A DNA stretch of 64,000 nucleotides from Krasilnikovia cinnamomea. GTDB taxonomy: Bacteria; Actinomycetota; Actinomycetes; Mycobacteriales; Micromonosporaceae. Shown here in pieces: positions 45,578 through 54,200 of the stretch. The translations under genes were made by a program, and so were the position numbers. Position 1 is the stretch's first letter; each line of letters begins with the position of its first letter. The notes under the pieces are model-generated. The model was not told the DNA's origin and made no database searches. It saw only the letters and a list, made by a program, of their open reading frames with translations. The stretch spans positions 496,001-560,000 of the forward strand of contig NZ_SHKY01000001.1 in the NCBI RefSeq assembly GCF_004217545.1, in the 5' to 3' direction.

Positions 45578-47635
45578 ATGCCGGGCAAGATCACGGACGA
45601 ACGCACGCTGGCAGGATGGCTAAGTGCCCCTACTCACAGCCGCGCCAGCTTGGCTAGCTCAACGGGCAAGACGCCACTCATCCTGTTCGCCGACGTCGAG
45701 GAACACGTCCTGGACGTAGAAACAGGCACAACCAAGCGGTGCGACCTGACGCTTCGAGGTGACCGCGGACCACTAGCTAGCGCCGAGATGAAGCGACCAG
45801 AGGTCACGCAAGCGAACAACCCAGCGTTGCTGCACGATTCGTGGAAAAAGGCAATCGCACGCGGTCTCCCGTACTTTCTGACCTGCAATTTCGCGCAGGT
45901 CCTCGCATGGGAAACTGCGAGAGGGCCGATTAGCGCGAAGCCCGTCATGTCGTACACGCTCGCACAGGGATTCAAGCACTCATCTTCGGCGGCTTCCTAT
46001 CGTTCCGAGATGCTGGATAACTGGCAGAAATTCTTAGACGATTTCGAACCCTTGCTGGCAGCAAGACTTGCCCCAAAGAGAGCGAGTCGTTCTTCACTGC
46101 CTCCTCAGGCCATTGAGTTGAAGGAGGCGATCGTCAACGTCGCGGAGGAAGCTGCGGTCCGGATCTCTGCTGCAGCATCTGACGACGTATATCGCGAAAT
46201 CGTACTCGAGACGTTCAGGGCACAGTTCGGCGTTGAAATTTCACTCGATCCGATGGGCAACCAGCATGTACTCCGAGACGAGTCGGTCCAAGTAGCCACG
46301 ATCTGCTCCTTCGTGGTTGCTACACGCCTGATGCTCTACCAAGCATTGGCAGACTCTGGTGCGAGGGCGAACCCACTAAAGCTCGACGAACTAGACGTCA
46401 ATCGCGCTACCGCAGACCCGCAAAGGATCCATCAGGAGCTGGGTGCCCTCTATGAACACGCACACCGCAGAACCGGTGACTATGAGGTCCAGTTCGCAAC
46501 TACACAAATAGACGAGATTCTCTTCGTTGATGCACAAACGGAAACGGATGTGGGTTCTCGCTGGGGTGGACTTATCGATGTTATTAAGCGCGCAGACTGG
46601 ACTGGGCCCGCAGCATACGTTCCAGGATTGTATGAGTCCCTACTTGACGACGAACACCGCCATGTCATGGGTGTTCACTACACACCCGACCGCGTTGCCG
46701 AGGTTGTTGCCGCATATGCGGTTCGAGACGCCGCAGATACCGTAATGGACCCAGCTTGTGGTGCCGGAACGTTCGCGAGTATGTGTTATGAGCGAAAACG
46801 AAGCCTCGGGTCCACTCATGAGGAGTCACTCGGTGAGGTCTATGCGAGCGAGCTCGCTGAATTTGCTGCATCACTGGCCGGGCTTAGCCTGGCCCTAGCA
46901 GATCCGAATGCGTCATCTGCTTATCCCAGAGTCTTCCGTCAAGACTTCTTCAAAACTTACCCGGGGGAAGAGAGCGATTTGGAACTCCCGGGTGAAGGGA
47001 AGGTGCCGTACCCTTCCCTTCTTGACGCTATGGTGGGAAATCCTCCATACATCAGATTCGAAAATCGAAGTCCGCATGAGCGCAATGAGGTAATACGCTT
47101 TCTTCAAAAGCATTTCTCGAAAATGCAGCTTCCTTACCCGGACTTCACTGGCAAGGCCGATCTATGGGCCTTTTTCGTGGCGGGCGCCCACATGTACCTC
47201 CGCCCAGGCGGGCGATTAGGGTTTGTATTGTCTTGGAATCTACTCGCGTCAGACTACGGAGATGCTGTTCTATCCTTCCTGGGGCGATACTTCTTGGTAG
47301 ACGCCATAATTGATAGTCGCGTTGAACGATGGTTCGCGGCTAAGCAAAATACGCTGCTCTTGCTGGCGCGCAAAGCAGAAGTACCTGTCCAGCCCAATAC
47401 TTCGTCGCCCAACCCGAACATTCCTCCAAGCCATAAAGTAAAGTTCGTCCGTTTGAAGCAGCCATTGGACGCATTGCTCGATGCCGGTCAGCCACGAGGT
47501 AAGCGCGCCGAGGACTTGATCGATGAGCTGTTGAGCGTCGAAGGTGACGTCGGCGAGGATCTGCGCTGGGACATTCGAGTCTTCAATCAAATCGACATCG
47601 TGCGACGCACAGTAGGGAGCGAGTCGGGTGCCTAG
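45578..47635 (+). CDS. Type IIG-like nuclease-N6-adenine methyltransferase (RM subunit)
   Basis: A 685-residue fusion. The N-terminal domain carries D56 and E70-x-K72 (RCDLTLRG... ASAEMKRP), a PD-(D/E)XK endonuclease site. A helical connector leads to the gamma-class methylase with motif X GVHYTP (365-370), motif I DPACGAGTF (391-399) and motif IV NPPYIRF (488-494). These motifs fit Eco57I-type enzymes that both cut and methylate adenine. The ATG at 45578 follows a perfect AGGAGGGA; further frame upstream is IS flank. The gene is visibly less GC-rich than its surroundings, suggesting recent transfer. No target-recognition domain is attached; it is encoded by the next gene, 8 nt overlapping. 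Confidence 0.87.
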   Translation: MPGKITDERTLAGWLSAPTHSRASLASSTGKTPLILFADVEEHVLDVETGTTKRCDLTLRGDRGPLASAEMKRPEVTQANNPALLHDSWKKAIARGLPYFLTCNFAQVLAWETARGPISAKPVMSYTLAQGFKHSSSAASYRSEMLDNWQKFLDDFEPLLAARLAPKRASRSSLPPQAIELKEAIVNVAEEAAVRISAAASDDVYREIVLETFRAQFGVEISLDPMGNQHVLRDESVQVATICSFVVATRLMLYQALADSGARANPLKLDELDVNRATADPQRIHQELGALYEHAHRRTGDYEVQFATTQIDEILFVDAQTETDVGSRWGGLIDVIKRADWTGPAAYVPGLYESLLDDEHRHVMGVHYTPDRVAEVVAAYAVRDAADTVMDPACGAGTFASMCYERKRSLGSTHEESLGEVYASELAEFAASLAGLSLALADPNASSAYPRVFRQDFFKTYPGEESDLELPGEGKVPYPSLLDAMVGNPPYIRFENRSPHERNEVIRFLQKHFSKMQLPYPDFTGKADLWAFFVAGAHMYLRPGGRLGFVLSWNLLASDYGDAVLSFLGRYFLVDAIIDSRVERWFAAKQNTLLLLARKAEVPVQPNTSSPNPNIPPSHKVKFVRLKQPLDALLDAGQPRGKRAEDLIDELLSVEGDVGEDLRWDIRVFNQIDIVRRTVGSESGA

Positions 47636-49235
47636 CACCGTGCCTAAGGCGGACTTCAAGATCTTTGGAAGCGCGACCGCATTTCCTGGCGACCTTAAGC
47701 TGTCTTGGGGAGCTTGTCTAGTCGAACCTCCTGATATCGGCGGGCTACGCCGGATAGCGCGAGAGAAGCTAGTACCTCTAGAGCAGATTGCGCGCCCCCG
47801 TTCAGGTATTCCGACTCGAGTAGTGGGATATTTCTGCTTAGAAGAGCTGGATGACCCAGCCACGCTTGGCAAGTTCGGTATTAGATCGAACCAGGATCGC
47901 CAGCGCTTGACTGTAGTGAAAGACGGACGTGGTGCTTTGCATAAGATTGAAAGGGCTGCACTTCGACCTATGGTTCGGCGACCTGGGGATTTGGAAGGCC
48001 GACTGTATGTGGATGCAGCTATGACCGCGCCATGGCACATGCTCTACCTCGAGGACGATCGTGAAGAACTCGAGCGTAAGCGTTGGCGGCACACACTCGA
48101 ATACATCCGGTACGGCGAGACTCAAGATTTTCCGGCAAAAGAAGGAAGTAGACGGGCTGGCGGTGTGCCGGCAGAGCGTCCGCAGGTTAAGGTTCGTCCA
48201 ATATGGTTCCAGGTAGCCAAAATTGATATTGGTCCTGGTCGCGTATGCTGGATAAAGGGACGCGGAGATCGGCATTATGCGCCAACGATCGCTCCAAGAC
48301 TTCTGGTCCCAGACAACTTCTTGTATTCTGATCCACCTCAAGAGCTTCATGATGCGCGAAGCTTCGCGGCGATAGCAAATCTTTCCTGGACGCACCTAAT
48401 GGCGGAAATATTTGGTAGACGAAGCGGCGGTGATGGCGTACTCCACACTTACATCCGAGAGCTCGCGATGCTGCCCTTCATTGACCCTAGGAAACTGACG
48501 CCGACTCAATCGGACGACTTGGTCGGTCTGTTCGACATTCTTGCCAATAGAGCGGCTCTTCCTGTTGCTGAAGAGCTTAGGCAGCCCGACCGGCAAGCTT
48601 TCGATCTCTGGGCAATGCGGTACTTATTTCCCGAAAGCGCCGATGCCGCGGCGCGATCGGTGGAACGTGCTCTTCGCGATCTGACAGCAGAAAGAACCCA
48701 GCGCGCCGTCAGTGGTAGAGAACAGGTCCGCAAGGCGGTACGCAGAACTAGTTTTGACCCTACTCCAATCGCCGCTCGCGCTCTTGTCGAGGTGGGAGTC
48801 CCTCCCCGGCCAGCAGAACATTTTGGTGAACTTGTCAGGGGTGGCCTTGGTTCAATCGAGGTAATTGTTCCGCAGCATATAGAGGGCGTGCCGGAGGTCG
48901 GCAGCACTCTGTTTGACCTAGGAGATGTTCTCATCGACGGGGTCACGCTACTCAGTGCTCCATCCGAGAGCCATGCTCAGCTCGTCGTTGCGCACCTGAT
49001 GGTGGATATCAGATTCACTGGAGAACTTTGGCTTCCGGCCGCACCGAAGGCAGCAGATGAAAGTTACCGGCGGTGGCTCGATGATTGGAAACAATGGCGA
49101 TTGCAAGTAGCGAAATTTCTGCGCAATGTCCTCCCTCGGCCCCAGCAGTCCGAGCGCAGGCTTCAGGTCGCACGAGAGGTTGAACAACAGGCGCAAATGG
49201 CCAAGGGGGTATTGGACGTTTCTTCCCTTTCGTAG
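47628..49235 (+). CDS. Specificity-like (target recognition) subunit partner of the IIG enzyme
   Basis: A 535-residue protein whose GTG start overlaps the methylase stop by 8 nt. Its first third resembles the target-recognition region that normally forms the C-terminus of type IIG/Eco57I enzymes (e.g. LEQIARPRSGIPTRVVGYF, FQVAKIDIGPGRVCWIKGRG, RLLVPDNFLY, AAIANLSWTHLMAEIFGRR). The C-terminal part has helices and a VEQQAQMAK coiled coil. No nuclease or methylase motif is visible. It shares the low GC of its partner. I infer that the two form a split type IIG restriction-modification enzyme. Confidence 0.7.
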   Translation: MPSTVPKADFKIFGSATAFPGDLKLSWGACLVEPPDIGGLRRIAREKLVPLEQIARPRSGIPTRVVGYFCLEELDDPATLGKFGIRSNQDRQRLTVVKDGRGALHKIERAALRPMVRRPGDLEGRLYVDAAMTAPWHMLYLEDDREELERKRWRHTLEYIRYGETQDFPAKEGSRRAGGVPAERPQVKVRPIWFQVAKIDIGPGRVCWIKGRGDRHYAPTIAPRLLVPDNFLYSDPPQELHDARSFAAIANLSWTHLMAEIFGRRSGGDGVLHTYIRELAMLPFIDPRKLTPTQSDDLVGLFDILANRAALPVAEELRQPDRQAFDLWAMRYLFPESADAAARSVERALRDLTAERTQRAVSGREQVRKAVRRTSFDPTPIAARALVEVGVPPRPAEHFGELVRGGLGSIEVIVPQHIEGVPEVGSTLFDLGDVLIDGVTLLSAPSESHAQLVVAHLMVDIRFTGELWLPAAPKAADESYRRWLDDWKQWRLQVAKFLRNVLPRPQQSERRLQVAREVEQQAQMAKGVLDVSSLS

Positions 49236-49440
49236 CAGCCAGGAAATGCCGTTGAAGTCTGTTGGCTTTGGTGCTGGCCTGGTCATGTCGCGGTTGGCCC
49301 AACGGGTGGCTTCGGTGATGTCCGTGCGGCCTGCCAGACGTAGGGCGTTGATCGCAAGGTTGCGGAGCGAGGCCAGTGCGCGGGGTCCGGAGCCGGTGCG
49401 CACGCGGGAGTGGTCCGCGGTAGCAGGTGTCCCTGATGAA
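49236..49440 (-). pseudogene. ISAs1-family transposase C-terminal remnant
   Basis: The minus-strand translation RVRTGSGPRALASLRNLAIN followed by ALRLAGRTDI..ATRWANRD matches the C-terminal end of ISAs1 (H-repeat) transposases. Upstream parts are absent. It joins directly to a fragment of a restriction gene. Confidence 0.7.
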
Positions 49441-49458
49441 GTGCGGGGATTCAATGGC

Positions 49459-49833
49459 CTACTGGCCACGGTTGAATCCGGCGATCTCGGCGGGGCCGGC
49501 GGCCTCGGCGGGGTGGCTGGTGACGCCGAGTTGCGCGGCGGCGGACTGCTTGCCGTCACTTGCGGTGACGTAGCCGTCAGAGCGCAGCCGGGTGAACGGG
49601 TAGGCGGCGCTCTGGGCGCGACTCGTACGCGACGACGGGCCGAATTCGGCGATCAAGTCGCTCAACCGCGCCTGGGCCTGTGACCACGGCAGCTCACTCG
49701 AGCCCGCGGTGGCCAGCTGCCCGAGCGCCAACAGTACCAACAGCGGCTTGTGCGGTGAGCGTCGCCCGCCCTGCTGATGCTGACGCAGCGACGCCAGCCG
49801 GGTCAGCAGCGCCGCGTCCTGATCGTCGACCAT
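49459..49833 (-). pseudogene. N-terminal fragment of a ScoMcrA-like (SBD/SRA-HNH) phosphorothioate-dependent restriction enzyme
   Basis: Residues 1-90 (GRRSPHKPLLVLLALGQLAT, ELPWSQAQARLSDLIAEFGP, AAYPFTRLRSDG) match the sulfur-binding domain that opens phosphorothioate-sensing HNH endonucleases of the ScoMcrA type. After about residue 90 the similarity stops and the ISAs1 remnant follows, so SRA and HNH domains are lost. The surviving start (GTG/ATG at 49833) suggests the gene once read leftward through this site. Confidence 0.65.
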
Positions 49834-49964
49834 GGTCGAAGATTGCCATGCTCAAGGCGGTCGCTCGAGCAGCCGGCGCATGGCAGTGGGGTGGGGCGTG
49901 GCCGAGGACACCGACCGGGTGGTCGACGGTGCGACATCACCGAATGGACGCCGACTACGCGCTA

Positions 49965-50042
49965 GGTTGCCTGGTCGGCGACCGCGCGGGCAGACAGCTC
50001 GTCTCGCACGGGGACGGTGTACGTCCGGGCGTAGACAAGCAC
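49965..50042 (-). pseudogene. Truncated second copy of the immunity gene (26 codons)
   Basis: MLVYARTYTVPVRDELSARA then VADQAT aligns residue by residue with the N-terminus of the adjacent immunity protein (MRVYAQSYTVTVQEETDAQA, VADLLA). Its GTG lies 1 nt after the stop of that gene. Only 26 codons remain before a stop. It shows that two related immunity genes once stood in tandem, and it fixes the true start of the intact copy. Confidence 0.7.
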
Positions 50043-50043
50043 G

Positions 50044-51198
50044 CTATCGAGACCAGAGCCGCCGGGACACCATCCGCGCGTGGCCGATCTCCCATTCCAC
50101 CAGCCCCGACAGCAACTCCAGCGCAAGGTACTCAACCGGCGCGTGCGGGCTCTCCGAGGCATCCACAAGATCAGGTCGAACTCGCTTCAGATCGGCCAAA
50201 GCAGACCCGATTGCGTTCGGGTCACCCGTGGACAGGCTATGGATCAGCGCAACGGCTGGCTCCCGCGCCGGGTAGTCCCTGGCGATCTGGTCCAATCCTG
50301 GCGGCGCTGTCGAACCCGCCGCCGCTGCAAGGGCCCCCAGGACGAAGTCAGTCAGTTCCGAACGCCCCACCGGCAGTGCGGGCATCACCGCCACCACCGC
50401 GGCCCGCGCTGCAGACTCGTCCCCCCCCTCAGCCTCTGGCTGCCCGAGGGCCACCGACTTGTCGGCTCGCCAGGCCATCTGCCGGCGACCGACAATGGCC
50501 ATCTCATACAGCAGCGCCAGCGCTTCCGCCACGTACGGGTCGGAAACCCTCTCGTCGGCGACGATGGCGGCGAACAATGGCACCGCACCAGCGGTCCATG
50601 CGCGGCAGGTTCCCTGATGCATTGCCTGATCATGGAGAGTCGCCAAGAGGTCGCCGGCATCCTCGTACCCGGTCGGCGCCAACCGGACCTGGGCCGGGGT
50701 CGCGTCGGTGGTTGCCTGTGCAACAGCCTCAAGCGCTGCCCGCAACACCTTGCCACGGGCACCGAAGGGACCGCACCGCAACCCCTCCGGCAAAACCACC
50801 GCGGCCACGGCTGGCTCGACAGCACGGATCGGGGCCCGCACCGCCTCGGACTCCTCCTGGCTCACTTCGTGCACCAGGCCATCTCTGTTAAAGATCCTCA
50901 CCAGGAGGTCTGCCCGGTTGCCGTACGAATTCGTCACGACACCACGGAAGCGTCGCGCGATTGCTCCCACGGCCCTGATCTCCGCCGTCGGCTCTACCGG
51001 CAGGTCACCACCCGTTGGCGGATCTACCACCAGCGAGAAGACTCTCCACCAGCCGTTCACCTCCGGCTCGAACGCCGAATTCACTACGGGGCGCACCGCG
51101 ACGAGCCGATGCCCCCGCGCGGCGAGAAGGTCGGCCACCGCCTGGGCGTCGGTCTCTTCCTGCACCGTGACGGTGTAACTCTGTGCGTAGACACGCAC
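50044..51198 (-). CDS. Probable immunity protein for the Rhs toxin
   Basis: A 384-residue soluble protein, not matched to a named family. The GTG at 51198 has GGAAGG 8 nt upstream, and the truncated tandem copy begins at the same position, so longer frames back to 51249 are not needed. The N-terminal 130 residues look alpha/beta (VYAQSYTVTVQEETDAQAVA, GWWRVFSLVV), the rest mostly helical repeats. It begins 75 nt after the stop codon of the Rhs toxin gene, in the same direction, the standard position of the immunity gene. No enzyme motif seen. Confidence 0.65.
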   Translation of the reverse strand: MRVYAQSYTVTVQEETDAQAVADLLAARGHRLVAVRPVVNSAFEPEVNGWWRVFSLVVDPPTGGDLPVEPTAEIRAVGAIARRFRGVVTNSYGNRADLLVRIFNRDGLVHEVSQEESEAVRAPIRAVEPAVAAVVLPEGLRCGPFGARGKVLRAALEAVAQATTDATPAQVRLAPTGYEDAGDLLATLHDQAMHQGTCRAWTAGAVPLFAAIVADERVSDPYVAEALALLYEMAIVGRRQMAWRADKSVALGQPEAEGGDESAARAAVVAVMPALPVGRSELTDFVLGALAAAAGSTAPPGLDQIARDYPAREPAVALIHSLSTGDPNAIGSALADLKRVRPDLVDASESPHAPVEYLALELLSGLVEWEIGHARMVSRRLWSR

Positions 51199-51273
51199 GA
51201 CAGCATCCTTCCAGTCCACTCTCAGCCAGAACTCGGCCGGGCCACCCACAACGGCGACCCGGCCTTGTCTAGT

Positions 51274-54200
51274 TCACAGTATGCCTTTTCGCAGCCGTGT
51301 GTTGATGCTGTGCTGCGTTCCCGTCGTCGCGACGAAATTGCGCTGCCCCTTGGGCCGATAGTTCCGTCCGACCCCGGGGACCACTTGCCGCCAATTCGAC
51401 GGGCCAGCCAATTGCCCACCCCTGTCCCGAATGGTGTTCTCACACCATGGACAGACATTGCGACTAGCGCCGCCCTCGATCGCAGTTCCACCGACATCGT
51501 CGATGAATTTCAATGCATTGGTTTCGGCGTGATATCCCAGATAGTTGTCCGCCGCGATCTCGTTTCCTCGAAGCGCAGCCTCCTGCGCTTCGGTCAAACC
51601 CTTGCCGTTGGCTGCGACGACATCAACGTACTCGTCTCCGATCTTGGCCCGCACAACGGCCGTTGTACCCAACTTCCAGCGCCAATAGCCAGACACAGTT
51701 CCGTCCCGAAGAACGTTGTGGATTTCGGCAGCCCGGTTGTTGAGAAGTGAGCAGGCGCCGGTGTTGTGCACCAGGACCGGCGTGTCGCCGACAATGACAT
51801 AGAAGGTGTTGATGTTGTCGATGGACAGGTTGTTAACGGTCGCGACCGCGTCGTATGCGACGACCGCGAGGACGGTGACCCGCGCGCCGTCCGGCGTGAG
51901 AAGCCGCATGCCCGGCTTGAGCTTCGAGGCGTTGAGCCAGTCCCGTTCACTCGCCACCCAGAACGGGTGACCGTCGGTCGCGGTGACCGCGCCGTCATCG
52001 ACCTGGTCACCGTCTGCATCAACGGTGATCTTGACCAGGTGCTTGTCGCCGTACCCGGTGATCACCGCATTGACGGGCCGGGAGCCCTTCGCGCCGGTTT
52101 CCGGGTCGAACGCGCGGACCTCGTCGTCGGGCTGGATCTCGCTGATGGGCTTCCATGTCTTGTTGTCGCCCATCAGGACCGGCGTATCGGGCGTGAAGCT
52201 GTTGCAGCTCTTCAGCGTCTGTTTGGCCGCGTCCTTGAGCGCGCCGACTCCGCGGGCCGCGTTCTTCGCCTGCCGGACGCCGGGGATCATGCTGGCGATC
52301 CCGACCGCGCAATCCCCCACCGCGCCCGCCGAGCACGACTTGGCGGTGTCGATGGCACCGGCGACCGCCGCCACCGCGCCGGCCGCTGCCGCCACTACCT
52401 GCGCGGGTGGCGGGAGGAAGGTGGCCACCATGGCCACCGTGCCGGCGACCGTGGCGATGGTGCCCGCGTTGTCCACGACCGCTTTCGTCGCCGTGGTGAC
52501 CCCGCTGGCGACCGCGCCAGCGGCCTTCTGGAACCCGTTCTTGATGGCGCCCCAGAACAGGCCGTCGGGGTCGGAGAAGGTGGTCGGGTTGTTGTTGGCG
52601 TAGGCGTACGGGTGCAGCCGCTGTGGATCGTGTTCGTCCACTTCCGGGTCGACGGAGATGAATGCACCGGTCTTCGGGTCGTAGTAGCGCGCACCCAACA
52701 AGGTCAGACCGGTCGGGTCACCGACGCCGCCGACGAAGCCCCGCTGCCCGGCGGGCCACTGGGGTGTCGCGGAGCCGTCGCGGGGATTGCCGTACGGATC
52801 GTTGTACTTGATCGTCGCGACCCGGGTCACCGAGTTGACCGCCCAGGTGGCCGAGTCCTGCTGGTCGGCCCCGAGCCAGATGATGTCGCCCTTGCGGCTT
52901 GTCGTGTCGGTGCGGGACGCGACCGTGTCACCGGCGTGCTCGTAGTAGCGGGTGGCGCTGGTGCCCTGGTTGGGGGTGGTCGTGTACTCGTGGCCGTAGA
53001 CGAATACCGTGGCCGTGCCGCCCGGGTCGACGCGTGCGATCCGGTTGCCGTCGACGTCGTACACCATGGTGGTGTCGCCCTCGGGCCCGCTGATCTTCGT
53101 CAGTTTGCCGTGCGGGCTCCACGTGAACGTCTCGCTGCGGTCGCCGATCTTGCGGTAGGTGAGGTTGCCGCGTTCGTCCCAGTCGTAGTGGTCGACCTGG
53201 TCGCCGGTGGTAATGGTGCGGACCGCGTGGGGCTGCGTGGCGCCGGTCTCGTCCCGGTAGTCGTATTTCGATGTCTTGCTGGCCCGCTGGTCGGTGGCCG
53301 TGGTTCGGGAGCCGTGCTCGTCGAAGGCCCACGACTTCCAGTACGGCGCCTTGCCGCCGATCGATGCGGTGGCCGGCGTGCCGCATGTGGTGGAGTCCTG
53401 GGACCAGGCTTGGGTCAGTCGGCGGAGGTAGTCGTAGGAGAAGCACTGCACGTCCTGCTCGCCCGGGCGCGGTTTGTTGTCCGCGTCGAGGGGGCGGTTG
53501 GCCATCGACAGGACGTTCCCGGCGTCGTCGTACTCGTACTTGAGCGCGGCGACGTTCGGGACGGTGCCGTCGCGGTCGAAGTAGAATTCCTGCAGCCGGC
53601 GGGTGACGTCGTCGTACACGTAGTTTTGGTACGCCTGCGGCTTGTCCCCGACCGGCGTGCCGAGCCAGCGGTTGAGCACTTCACCGTACGGCGAGTAGGC
53701 GGTCCGGTCGACGTAGGTGCGTACGGTGCCGGAGGGCGATGAGGTGCCGGCCAGCTTGGTGACGTTGCCCAGGTCGTCGTAGGTGCGGGTGATGCCCTCC
53801 TTCTCCGTCGGTCCGACCTTGGGCAGGCTGTCGCGGTACGGCAGACCGTTGGCCGTGTACGTGTGGGTCGCCACGTAGGTCCCCGCGAGAGCCGTCAGTC
53901 CGGGCATGGCCGGGATGACCGACTCCTCGTCGACGACCTGGTACGTGTCGCTGTATTCGAAGATCTCGCGGCTGAAGGAGTATCCGTTGACGATCGAGGT
54001 CGACTTGGTCGGGTGTCCCTTGGCCACGGTGTCGTAGGTCCAGGTGGCGGCCTTGACGCCGTTGAAGAAGCGTTCCTTCTGCCGGCCCAGGTCGTCGTAG
54101 GTCGTGGTGACGATGTCGCCCTTGGCGTCGATGGACTTGGTGACGTCGTCGGCGTTGTTGTACTCGACGCTGGTGGTGCCCTTGTCCGGGTCGGTCGTCT

